This document shows positions 26,890 through 35,093 of a DNA stretch of 64,000 nt, in pieces (position 1 is the first letter of the stretch; every line of letters starts with the position of its first letter). Under the pieces are notes generated by a model. The model did not search any database. It was given only the letters and a program-made list of their open reading frames with translations, and was not told where the DNA came from. A program made the translations under genes and the position numbers. The stretch lies in assembly GCF_001421515.1 (NCBI RefSeq), contig NZ_LMKM01000016.1, positions 1 through 64,000 of the forward strand, given 5' to 3'. The stretch comes from Pedobacter sp. Leaf216 (GTDB lineage Bacteria > Bacteroidota > Bacteroidia > Sphingobacteriales > Sphingobacteriaceae).

Positions 26890-27515
26890 TAAAGATTGCT
26901 ATTGGAAAAAAAATCGACGGGCGATACGGCAATTTTGAACTTAAAGTAAACACAGCCTTTAATTTAAACGCCATCACCCGAATAGCAGGCCCTTCCGGAA
27001 TAGGAAAAACAACACTATTGAAAATTATTGCCGGATTGGTTTTACCAGACAGTGGAACCGTTAGTGTAGAAAATGTGTTATGGTTTGATCAAATAAGTGG
27101 TTTTTCAAAAAAAGTTCAAGATAGGCAAATTGGTTTTGTTTTTCAGGATTATGCGCTTTTTCCAAATATGACGGTAGAAAAGCACCTTAAGTTTGGAACG
27201 GATGATGAGAGCTTCATTACTCATTTGCTGGAGCTTGGAGAAATGACTCAGCTGAAAAACAGGCTGCCAAAACAACTGTCTGGCGGTCAACAACAACGAC
27301 TTGCGATACTGAGGGCATTATCAACCAAGCCAAAATTGCTTTTAATGGATGAGCCCTTTGCCGCGCTTGATCAGGAACTAAAAAGCAGGTTGATTACTAA
27401 ACTTAGCCATTTTTTTGATGAACAGCAAACTACCGTTATTCTGGTTACCCACCAAGATGATCAGTTTATCGATTACAATAGTTACTCGTTTGAACTTAAG
27501 GGTATTGGAGATTAA
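26886..27515 (+). CDS. modC: Molybdate ABC transporter ATPase, short form
   Basis: Length 209 aa. Walker A GPSGIGKTT, Q loop FVFQDYALFP, signature LSGGQQQRLAILRAL, Walker B LLLMDEPFAALD and the H loop VILVTHQ are all present. It ends directly after the nucleotide-binding domain, lacking the C-terminal TOBE (molybdate-sensing) domain of E. coli ModC (about 350 aa), so transinhibition by molybdate through that domain is not expected. Last gene of the operon; a weak AT-rich hairpin follows. Confidence 0.92.
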   Translation: MIKIAIGKKIDGRYGNFELKVNTAFNLNAITRIAGPSGIGKTTLLKIIAGLVLPDSGTVSVENVLWFDQISGFSKKVQDRQIGFVFQDYALFPNMTVEKHLKFGTDDESFITHLLELGEMTQLKNRLPKQLSGGQQQRLAILRALSTKPKLLLMDEPFAALDQELKSRLITKLSHFFDEQQTTVILVTHQDDQFIDYNSYSFELKGIGD

Positions 27516-27553
27516 AAGTGTAAAAACCCTTAATATATTGCTGTTTTTCACTT
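27516..27553 (+). terminator. Weak hairpin after modC
   Basis: AAGTGTAAAAAC can pair with GTTTTTCACTT with one bulged base across a 15-nt loop. It is AT-rich, without a clear T tract after it. Confidence 0.3.
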
Positions 27554-27737
27554 AGATGGACCAAATTTTTATTGAATGAAGGCAGTTTTTTGTGTTTTAA
27601 TTAAAAATCTTAAAATCATCATTTGCTACTGCAAAAATTGTTTTTTGTTAATAAGCTCACCACTGCATGTTAACCGGATTATTTTTGCCCTGGTACCCTT
27701 CAGGTGTTCCTATTTGGAATGGATGGCTCCAACTTAG

Positions 27738-28613
27738 TTAGGTTGCATCTGCAACCCGCCATTTTAGCTTGATCTCTGAAATAATTGTGGCCATAAAAAT
27801 TAAGCCTCCTCCAATGATAAGCCGGGTTGTAATGTGCTCACCCAATATAAAATGTGCTGCAAACGCTCCAAAAACAGGTTCAAAAAGATAGATGATGGAA
27901 ACGCGTTCGGCACTAATGTATTTTTGCGAGATATTCGAAATCGTATACATATAAGCAGTTGAAAATATTGCACAGAAAACAATGCCCATCCAAAAGGTAT
28001 TTTCCTGAGGAATCCAGATCATGTTCTGTTGGTTCAGACTTAATAAAAATGTCAATATTGCGCAGCTTGCAAACATGGGAACAATGGTTGGGATAATATC
28101 CCTGGTTTTCGATTCACGTTCGATCTGAATTAAATATATTGCAAAGAAAAACGCACCAGCAATGGTATAAAGATCGCCTGAACCGATGTTAAAGTTCTCT
28201 TTAATCGAAATAATCGACAAGCCAATAAGCGCTACAACCGTAGCAAGCCATATTTTTAATGGAGCTGCTTTTTTGTAAATGATCAACTTAAATACGGGGA
28301 TCATCACTACGGTAATTCCAGCTACGAACGAACATTGTGATGCAGAGGTATGCGTTATACCAAGCGTTTGTAAGTAAATACCGAGCATTAATGGAATAGC
28401 CAAGCCAGCACCGGTTTTAAAGGCAGTTAAATTCAGATTTTTTACATGTTTCCAGAAAATAATTGATAAAACGAATGTTGCCAGCAGGAAGCGGTAAAAT
28501 AAGAAGAGCGCGGAAGGATTTTGTCCGATAGCGAGTTTAGTTACAGAAAAGGAAATTCCCCAAAAGGCAGTTCCAAATATTAACAATATAAGAAAAGTGT
28601 TTTTCTTTTCCAT
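27738..28613 (-). CDS. DMT superfamily (EamA) exporter
   Basis: Length 291 aa with ten predicted membrane helices in two five-helix EamA repeats. GTAFWGISFSVTKLAIGQNPS opens the first repeat (read in pieces) and IYLFEPVFGAFAAHFILGE lies in the second, both typical of the drug/metabolite transporter group. Likely exports a metabolite or amino acid. The start overlaps the stop of the GNAT gene by one base (TAATG). The two genes are divergent from a LysR-type regulator, which probably controls them. Confidence 0.9.
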   Translation of the reverse strand: MEKKNTFLILLIFGTAFWGISFSVTKLAIGQNPSALFLFYRFLLATFVLSIIFWKHVKNLNLTAFKTGAGLAIPLMLGIYLQTLGITHTSASQCSFVAGITVVMIPVFKLIIYKKAAPLKIWLATVVALIGLSIISIKENFNIGSGDLYTIAGAFFFAIYLIQIERESKTRDIIPTIVPMFASCAILTFLLSLNQQNMIWIPQENTFWMGIVFCAIFSTAYMYTISNISQKYISAERVSIIYLFEPVFGAFAAHFILGEHITTRLIIGGGLIFMATIISEIKLKWRVADAT

Positions 28614-29155
28614 TATGATTTCGATTCACTAGTTAATACCAAAGCTTTTTTCATCATCAGGTCCGTCTGCTCATCATCACCCAGCCAAAAGGTATGCTTG
28701 CTAAAAGTTTCAAAACCGTTTTTAGTGTAGAATCCTATCGCTCTTTCGTTTTGTTCCCACACACCAAGCCATACATATGATGCACATATTTGATGCGCAC
28801 GATCAATGGCTTTTTGATAAAGAAACTGTCCAACCTTCTGCCCGTGGAATTCTTTAATGACGTAAATGCGCTCAATTTCAAGCGCATCCAGATCTAGTTT
28901 TTCTGTTTGAGCTTCTTTAAGATTAATCTTTAAATAACCGATTATATTGTTGTCGAGTATGGCAAAGTAAATTTCAGAGTCTTTATTGCTGAGCTCCAGA
29001 TTTAACTTTTCTATCGAAAAACTTTCCTGAAGGTATTTTTGCATATTTTCCTCACTGTTGAGTTCGGCAAAGGTTTGGCCAAACGTAGTTTTACCTATTT
29101 GCTGAAGTTTTATTACATCCTGAAGTGTTGCCCTAACAATTTCGATATTTTCCAT
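28613..29155 (-). CDS. GNAT family N-acetyltransferase
   Basis: Length 180 aa. The acetyl-CoA-binding region is readable at about 105-125 (ERIYVIKEFHGQKVGQFLYQ, a Q/R-x-x-G-x-G/A variant) with the following LGVWEQNERAIGFYTKNGF typical of GNAT motif B. Acetyl acceptor unknown. Co-transcribed with an EamA exporter and divergent from a LysR regulator, so modification plus export of a small amine is a possible joint role. The start at 29155 fits the family N-terminus. Confidence 0.9.
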   Translation of the reverse strand: MENIEIVRATLQDVIKLQQIGKTTFGQTFAELNSEENMQKYLQESFSIEKLNLELSNKDSEIYFAILDNNIIGYLKINLKEAQTEKLDLDALEIERIYVIKEFHGQKVGQFLYQKAIDRAHQICASYVWLGVWEQNERAIGFYTKNGFETFSKHTFWLGDDEQTDLMMKKALVLTSESKS

Positions 29156-29206
29156 GGCACGAATGTAATTACTTATTAAATGTGTTAAAATGCTATTTAT
29201 TCATTT

Positions 29207-29229
29207 ATTAATGCATAAATTGCATTAAT
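29207..29229. promoter_or_regulatory. Perfect palindrome overlapping the LysR start codon
   Basis: ATTAATGCA and TGCATTAAT form a 9-bp inverted repeat around TAAAT, and its last two bases are the first two of the regulator's ATG. It contains the T-n11-A core of LysR-type binding sites (ATGCATAAATTGCAT). It lies in the 72-bp divergent region to the GNAT/EamA operon. Confidence 0.6.
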
Positions 29230-30115
29230 GGATTTACAGCGGATTAAATATTTTTTGGTGCTTTCAGAGCAGCTTCATTACTGGAAAACCGCAGAGAAAG
29301 TTAACATTACACAATCTGCGCTTAGCCGACAGATCCAGTCGCTCGAAAATGAACTTGGTTTACAGCTTTTTGACCGGAATAAGAGAAATGTTAAACTCAC
29401 ACCTGCCGGTCAGTTTTTAAAAGAGAAATGGGAAGTAGAGCTGAGTGAGCTCGATTATATACATCAGTTTGCAAAACAGATCCATTTAGGCGAACGTGGT
29501 GCCATTACCATCGCACATCCTGATTCGATATCAGCGTCTATAATGCCCGATATTCTGGTGAAAATCAGTCAGGTATTTCCTCAACTTCAAATTAAACTGG
29601 TGCAGGTTTTATATGAGAATCAGCTGGATTTTTTAAAGAACTATAAAATTGACCTGGCCATTACCAGAGACATTAATAGTGAGGCGGGGATAAATTCGAG
29701 AAAATTGCATTCTGATCATTTGGCTTTGGTGGTTCCGGAAGAACACGCATTAAAATCATTTGGTGATTTATCGGCCGAAAGCCTCCGCAACGAAAAATTT
29801 ATTCTGCCAACCAGGGATGAGGGGAGTAGTTATAGCGAAATTATTCATTCCCTGTTTAGGTCTTACGGTTTCGTGCCGGATGCATTTCTGCACTCAGAAT
29901 TTGGTTCAACAATTATAGCATTGGTAAGGAGAGGGCTTGGAATCGCAATTTTACCAGATTCTTATCTTTTTCATCAAAGTCCGGGTTTGCGGTTTATTCC
30001 TTTGCCTTTTAAAACTGATATATTCATTAATTGGCGTGCTGATGATCATAATCCGGTGCTTGCCAACATTTTAAATCTACTGATTGAACATTATGGCGGG
30101 CATGAAGAACGCTAA
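29228..30115 (+). CDS. LysR-type transcriptional regulator
   Basis: Length 295 aa, normal for the family. The N-terminal winged helix covers about 1-60, with DLQRIKYFLVLSEQLHYWKTAEKVNITQSALSRQIQSLE read in pieces: the recognition helix is QSALSRQIQSLE. A two-lobe effector domain follows (about 90-295) with GAITIAHPDS and RRGLGIAILPDS. Divergent from the GNAT/EamA operon with only 72 bp between starts. A palindrome overlapping its own start codon suggests autorepression and control of the divergent pair. Effector unknown. Confidence 0.92.
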   Translation: MDLQRIKYFLVLSEQLHYWKTAEKVNITQSALSRQIQSLENELGLQLFDRNKRNVKLTPAGQFLKEKWEVELSELDYIHQFAKQIHLGERGAITIAHPDSISASIMPDILVKISQVFPQLQIKLVQVLYENQLDFLKNYKIDLAITRDINSEAGINSRKLHSDHLALVVPEEHALKSFGDLSAESLRNEKFILPTRDEGSSYSEIIHSLFRSYGFVPDAFLHSEFGSTIIALVRRGLGIAILPDSYLFHQSPGLRFIPLPFKTDIFINWRADDHNPVLANILNLLIEHYGGHEER

Positions 30116-30140
30116 TTGATGCTTTTTTAATGTAACAAAA

Positions 30141-30176
30141 AAAAGGTGCTACCTTAACGATACCACCTATTTTTTT
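30141..30176. terminator. Bidirectional intrinsic terminator
   Basis: AGGTGCTA (30144-30151) pairs with TACCACCT (30161-30168) with one mismatch. A-run on the left and T-run on the right serve both convergent genes (LysR and the GIN-domain gene). Confidence 0.75.
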
Positions 30177-30192
30177 TATGGATAATATGATT

Positions 30193-30789
30193 TTATTTAC
30201 TTAAAGAAGCAGTTTGTAAGATTGTTTCAGGAGTATTCATTTCTGTTTTTGAAGCAGAAAAACGATCTAAATCCAATTTTTGTGTTCTACCCATTACCAG
30301 GTTATGGTTTTGTGTTGCTCCGCTTAATTTAAGGTCAGAATGATCTTCGATAACGGTATATAAGCTTTCTGTATTGGAGTTTATTTTAGCTACAGCATTT
30401 CCTTTTAAAAATACCTGAAGATATTTTACATCAAGTTTACCTGCTGTTTTTACCACAACATTATCTGATGCCTGTACGCGGTAAATATCATTTACAAAAA
30501 CGGTAACTTTTGCCAGGCCTTTATCTGCCGAAGATATTTTAAGGTTATAACCATCCTGTATAACTTTTACTTTTCCGGTATTGTCATCACTATAAGTTAT
30601 GCCTTCAGTTCCGTTTTGAATAAGTGTAACTTCTACATTGCCACTTACCATAATTTTATTAAAGTTTTTTGGTGCAGAGATTTTAACAGGTTGTTTTTCG
30701 TTTGCTGTTACATTGGTAACAAAGATTGATGAAGTTAAAACGATTGCTGCGAATAAAGTTTTTGCGAGGGTTTTGATAGCGGTTTTCAT
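30193..30789 (-). CDS. Exported GIN-domain (DUF2807) protein
   Basis: Length 198 aa. An N-terminal signal peptide ends near VTANE. The mature part is a right-handed beta-helix-like GIN domain: FNKIMVSGNVEVTLIQNG at the start, then repeated short strands (YRVQASDNVVVKTAG, LQVFLKGNAVAKI, HSDLKLSGATQ). DUF2807 proteins are common in Bacteroidetes as putative surface adhesion or auto-transporter-like proteins of unknown function. This one has a single, short domain. Monocistronic; its leader region of more than 300 bp is not coding. Confidence 0.88.
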   Translation of the reverse strand: MKTAIKTLAKTLFAAIVLTSSIFVTNVTANEKQPVKISAPKNFNKIMVSGNVEVTLIQNGTEGITYSDDNTGKVKVIQDGYNLKISSADKGLAKVTVFVNDIYRVQASDNVVVKTAGKLDVKYLQVFLKGNAVAKINSNTESLYTVIEDHSDLKLSGATQNHNLVMGRTQKLDLDRFSASKTEMNTPETILQTASLSK

Positions 30790-31222
30790 AATATTGTTGT
30801 TTATATTTTTAATTAATATTTTGTGATTGTTTGATAATGAGACGCTGTTAGTTACAAGACGTTTCAGTGATTATTGGTGCTTTATACCAACGCAGCTTAA
30901 TTGTCGACGTACAGGTTTTATAAATCGGCCAAAATCAGTTCATTTTATCTTCAGATAGGAATTTATGGATACAACCAGCTGATCAATTAGACGGTAAACG
31001 CTGTAATTTTAATTAGCGAATGCAGTAATCATTTGGTAACTTTATATCAACTTCTATTCACTTTGATATAATACTTAATCGATTTAGGAATAAACGGATT
31101 AATTTGTGTAAAACAAGTGTTAGAAGATTAAACAACAGTTTTTTAAAAAAAGAAATATTCGTAGATTGGCGAAATTATACATCCCTACATTGCAAAATTC
31201 TAATAAATTAATCCTCTCTGAT
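30790..31222. other. Divergent intergenic region, no gene seen
   Basis: AT-rich stretch between the GIN-domain gene and the histidine kinase gene. No exact TAnnTTTG box was found near either start, and no repeat of note. Part of it (from 31166) is an in-frame upstream extension of the kinase frame starting with TTG. Confidence 0.4.
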
Positions 31223-32377
31223 ATGGAGGCAATAGGCAAAATACCCGCTGTTGCCAATATTTTGGAAATTGTTTGCCGAACAACTGGTATGGGCTTTGCC
31301 GCTATTGCCAGGGTAACTTCTGATAAGTGGATTGCCTGTGCCGTACTTGATGAAATTAATTTTGGCCTTGAGGTTGGTGGCGAACTGAATCTTGAAACAA
31401 CGATTTGCAACGAAATCAGGCAGCATCATCAATCTGTTGTGATCGATCATGTAGATCAGGACCCTGAATTTAACCACCACCATACGCCTTTATTATATGG
31501 CTTTCAAAGTTATATTTCGACACCTATAAAGTTAAAAAATGGTGATTTTTTCGGAACGCTTTGCGCGATTGACCCTAAACCTGCTAAATTAAAAAATCCA
31601 ACAATTACGGGCATGTTTGCCATGTTTGCCGATTTAATTGCATTTCATTTAGATGCGCTTGAAGAACTTGCCCAGGCAGAAAAAAAATTGAAGAAAGAGC
31701 AGGAAGTAGCAATTTTAAGAGAACAGTTTATTGCTATTTTAGGTCACGATTTACGAAACCCATTAAATGCAATATCAAGCAGTGCACAGCTTCTATCCCG
31801 TTTAAATTTAGATGAGCGAGGTGGCCGGATTACAAAAATTATTAAAGATTCATCTTTTAGAATGAACGGGCTGATTGAGAACATGCTCGATTTTGCTACT
31901 GGCCGCTTAGGTGAAGGCATTACGCTTAACAAAACACCGGATGAAGATTTGGAAAAATTGCTGGTTCAGGTGGTAGATGAATTGCAAGCCATTTGGCCGT
32001 CAAGAAACGTTAAACTGAATTTTACGCTAGATCATCCTGTTAATGCCGATGGCAAGCGTTTGGCACAACTTTTTTCTAACCTGCTGGCCAATGCCTTAAA
32101 TTATTCTCCGGCAGATTCTACGGTAGAAATTACCGCATATAGTAATGCAGAAGAATTTAACCTGTGTGTAGCAAATAAAGGCAAGCAAATTCCTGCTGCT
32201 GCTATGGAGCGTTTATTTCAGCCTTTTTCGAGGGGCGAAGTAGAACCTAATCAAAAGGGGTTAGGCCTTGGTTTATATATTGCTTCAGAAATTGCAAGTG
32301 CGCATAAAGGAACCCTTGATGTTTCATCCACGCCCGAAAAAACCTGTTTCACTTTAAGTATACCTTCAGAAAAATGA
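31223..32377 (+). CDS. GAF-domain sensor histidine kinase
   Basis: Length 384 aa from the ATG at 31223; a TTG at 31166 would add 19 residues. Residues about 8-150 form a GAF domain (IVCRTTGMGFAAIARV, then FQSYISTPIKLKNGDFFGTLCAID), a coiled linker follows (EELAQAEKKLKKEQEV), then HisKA with the phospho-acceptor His175 in ILGHDLRNPLNAI, and HATPase with the N box NLLANALNYSP and G box GLGLGLYIASEI. It has no membrane segment, so it is cytosolic and probably senses a small ligand. No response regulator is adjacent; a 63-aa ORF overlaps its stop by four bases. Confidence 0.92.
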   Translation: MEAIGKIPAVANILEIVCRTTGMGFAAIARVTSDKWIACAVLDEINFGLEVGGELNLETTICNEIRQHHQSVVIDHVDQDPEFNHHHTPLLYGFQSYISTPIKLKNGDFFGTLCAIDPKPAKLKNPTITGMFAMFADLIAFHLDALEELAQAEKKLKKEQEVAILREQFIAILGHDLRNPLNAISSSAQLLSRLNLDERGGRITKIIKDSSFRMNGLIENMLDFATGRLGEGITLNKTPDEDLEKLLVQVVDELQAIWPSRNVKLNFTLDHPVNADGKRLAQLFSNLLANALNYSPADSTVEITAYSNAEEFNLCVANKGKQIPAAAMERLFQPFSRGEVEPNQKGLGLGLYIASEIASAHKGTLDVSSTPEKTCFTLSIPSEK

Positions 32378-32565
32378 CCATTGTTAGCGATAGCCTCCCA
32401 ACATCAACCCTCTTAGATTTGAAGGTTGGAAATGAAATTTCAGATAATCAGCATTCTGGTATTATTAAAAGTATTAAAATTAGTGAAACGGATGAATTTT
32501 TAATGTTTCTATTTCAACTGGAGCATAAAAACATCATCGTAAAAAAGCTTAAACAAATCTGCTAG
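32374..32565 (+). CDS. Small protein coupled to the histidine kinase
   Basis: Length 63 aa, start codon overlapping the kinase stop (ATGA), which points to coupled translation. The sequence is mixed, with LLDLKVGNEISDNQHSGII and a final amphipathic KNIIVKKLKQIC. No known domain recognised. It could be a short partner or regulator of the kinase. Support is the overlap and normal codon use only. Confidence 0.5.
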   Translation: MTIVSDSLPTSTLLDLKVGNEISDNQHSGIIKSIKISETDEFLMFLFQLEHKNIIVKKLKQIC

Positions 32566-32615
32566 TTTACATTAGCCGGAAGATACCTCAATAGTAATTA
32601 AGGTAAATTATAATC

Positions 32616-34874
32616 TCATTCAAAACTGTATGTTTTTCCTGCCTGCGTTTTAAAACTATAAACAAAGTCTTTTCCTGATTTCTTTTCTTCTATACCTTTA
32701 CTTTTAAGTGCATTCGGACTTCTAACTATGCAATCTTCACCAGATAATGATTTGATGGATAACTTCACAATTTTACCACTTTTCCATTGCAGGTTAGCGA
32801 TTTCGAAATTGCCTCTTGCTCTTAAGCCCTGAATACTTCCTTCATCCCATTTATCGGGTAGTGCAGGTAAGAACTGCAATTCTCCGGCCTGGCTTTGTAA
32901 TAACATCTCCGAAATGCCCGCCGTATATCCAAAATTTCCATCGATCTGGAAGGGTGGATGTGCACAGAAAAGGTTTGCATAAATACCTCCACCTTTATTG
33001 TAATCAGTACCCGATCCGCCCACCGGGGTAATAAAATTCTGTAAAATTTTGTAGGCGTGATTGCCATCCTGTAACCTTGCCCAGAAGTTCATTTTCCAGG
33101 CCATAGACCAGCCTGTTGATTCGTCGCCACGGGCAGTTAAAGTAACGCGTGCCGCTTTGGCCAGTTCTGGTGTTTTAATGGTGCTGATCTCCCTGCCAGG
33201 GTGAAGGCCAAAAAGATGAGAGATGTGTCTGTGCTGATCTTTCGGATCATCGCGATCGGTTTCCCACTCCTGTAATTGTCCCCATTTTCCAATTTTAGGT
33301 TTCAGTAAATGCGCTTTAAGATCGGCGATGTGTAGTTTATATTCTTTATCTATTCCTAAAATTTCGGCTGATTCAATGTAGTTGGTAAATAAATCATATA
33401 CAATCTGCTGATCGTGCGTAACCCCATCTTCAGTAGGGCCATGCTCAGGCGACCAGCCCATTGGCGAAACCAAAGTACCATCTAATCTTCTTTTTAAATG
33501 ATCATCCCAAAACTCAGCGATTTCTTTAATAATCGGGTAAGCAAAATTCTTTAAATAATTTTTGTCTTTCGTAAAAGCATAATGTTCCCAAAGGGCCTGT
33601 GCATACCATGCGCTTCCAGGTGTATTCCATAAAAAGCTCATTCCGCCAAAAATATTGTTCTCGGTTTTAACTGTCCAGCCCCTTGTATTAGGGTATTGTT
33701 TGCGTGTGGCGATAGCACTTACCTCCCGCATACTGTTAATGTAATCAAGATAGGGGATTTGACACTCTGAAAGGTTTGTAGGTTCGGCAAGCCAGTAATT
33801 CATCTGGATATTGATGTTCGAATGGTAATCGCTTCCCCATGGTGGCGTGTTGCTTTCATTCCACAAGCCCTGAAGGTTTGCCGGTAAACCTCCTTTTCGC
33901 GATGAACTGATCAGTAAGTACCTTCCATATTGAAAAATTAAAGATTCTAATCCCAAATCAGCCTTCTTTTTATAATCAATTAACCTTTGGTAGGTTGGAA
34001 GTTTATTTTGCATTAAATCGGCCTGGCCTAATGTGATAGCAACACGGTTAAATAAAGATTGATAATCCTGAACATGGTTTTTTAATAATGATGAATAAGA
34101 TTTAGTTGCCGTTTGTTTAAGAATCGTTTCTATTTTTGTTCCTGGTTCTTCACCTTTCCAATTTTGCTCGCGTTTGTTGCTGTAATTTGTCGCTCCGGTT
34201 AAAATAATCGTAATGGCATCGGCACCATCTACCTTTAGTTTGTCACCGTCATTATCTTTAACCGAATGACTGCTTCCATTTTCAATTTTTACTAAGGCAG
34301 TGGCCTGGTAAGACATTCCGTTAGGTAATTTACCCGTAAACTCAATGGTATTCCCTTTTACTGTAATATCGCCCTGATGTGCATTTTTAAGCCTGATTAC
34401 AGCCGAGTAGGCAGCTTTTTTACCAGCCGTTAGCCTTAAAACCATTACTTTATCCGGGAAGCTGCAAAAATATTTACGGTTATAATTTGTTCCATTTTGC
34501 GTGTAACTGATGGAATATATGGCATCAGCAAGGTTGAGTTGACGTTTATAGGCTGTAAAGTTTTTATCTTTTTGATCAAAATCTATAAATAAATCACCGA
34601 AGGCCTGATACATCCCCCGGTCGTTTTCGTCACCTGTCCAAAGTGTATTGTCGTTAAACTGAACATGCTCCTGGTTTACACCTCCAAAAATCATCCCGCC
34701 GATGCGGCCGTTTCCGATGGGATATGCTTCTGTCATCCATTTTGTTGCAGGCTTATCGTCCCAAAGTAAAAGTGGTGATATAGTTTTCTTTTGTGCGGAA
34801 ACACCATTTGAAAAGCCAATGGCCAACAACAAAAGTAAAGTGCAATGAATAATTTGCCTGGATTTAAAAAGCAT
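32616..34874 (-). CDS. GH95 family glycosidase (alpha-L-fucosidase type)
   Basis: Length 752 aa from the ATG at 34874 (MLFKSRQ); the frame extends 14 codons upstream but the promoter box lies there. The signal peptide ends VSAQ. GH95 hallmarks: WMTEAYPIGNGRIGGMIFGG at the mature N-terminus, SNINIQMNYWLAEPTNL with the two catalytic-site Asn, SPEHGPTEDGVTHDQQ with the general acid Glu region, and DGNFGYTAGI with the final Asp. GH95 enzymes cleave alpha-1,2-fucosyl or related alpha-L-galactosyl bonds. It is divergent from a GH92 gene, and both have TATATTTG boxes. Confidence 0.93.
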   Translation of the reverse strand: MLFKSRQIIHCTLLLLLAIGFSNGVSAQKKTISPLLLWDDKPATKWMTEAYPIGNGRIGGMIFGGVNQEHVQFNDNTLWTGDENDRGMYQAFGDLFIDFDQKDKNFTAYKRQLNLADAIYSISYTQNGTNYNRKYFCSFPDKVMVLRLTAGKKAAYSAVIRLKNAHQGDITVKGNTIEFTGKLPNGMSYQATALVKIENGSSHSVKDNDGDKLKVDGADAITIILTGATNYSNKREQNWKGEEPGTKIETILKQTATKSYSSLLKNHVQDYQSLFNRVAITLGQADLMQNKLPTYQRLIDYKKKADLGLESLIFQYGRYLLISSSRKGGLPANLQGLWNESNTPPWGSDYHSNINIQMNYWLAEPTNLSECQIPYLDYINSMREVSAIATRKQYPNTRGWTVKTENNIFGGMSFLWNTPGSAWYAQALWEHYAFTKDKNYLKNFAYPIIKEIAEFWDDHLKRRLDGTLVSPMGWSPEHGPTEDGVTHDQQIVYDLFTNYIESAEILGIDKEYKLHIADLKAHLLKPKIGKWGQLQEWETDRDDPKDQHRHISHLFGLHPGREISTIKTPELAKAARVTLTARGDESTGWSMAWKMNFWARLQDGNHAYKILQNFITPVGGSGTDYNKGGGIYANLFCAHPPFQIDGNFGYTAGISEMLLQSQAGELQFLPALPDKWDEGSIQGLRARGNFEIANLQWKSGKIVKLSIKSLSGEDCIVRSPNALKSKGIEEKKSGKDFVYSFKTQAGKTYSFE

Positions 34875-34897
34875 AGAACATTTGATTAGTGTGTATC

Positions 34898-34905
34898 CAA
34901 ATATA
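34898..34905 (-). promoter_or_regulatory. -7 box (TATATTTG) of the GH95 gene
   Basis: Exact TAnnTTTG on the minus strand, 23 bp before the ATG at 34874. Confidence 0.45.
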
Positions 34906-35057
34906 TAGATAATCAAGTGATTGTACTGTTATTTGCATATGGGAAAGCATATTGATAATTGGCATTATATTCAGTTATTTAAGCATCGGTATTAATGACA
35001 TCAAAACTTTATTTGGTAACTATTGTGATATTTTAAGTTGGATTTTAATAGATTTTA

Positions 35058-35065
35058 TATATTTG
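35058..35065 (+). promoter_or_regulatory. -7 box (TATATTTG) of the GH92 gene
   Basis: Exact TAnnTTTG, 28 bp before the ATG at 35094, identical to the box of the divergent GH95 gene. Confidence 0.45.
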
Positions 35066-35093
35066 ATAGTACATACTAAAACGTTTTATGTAA

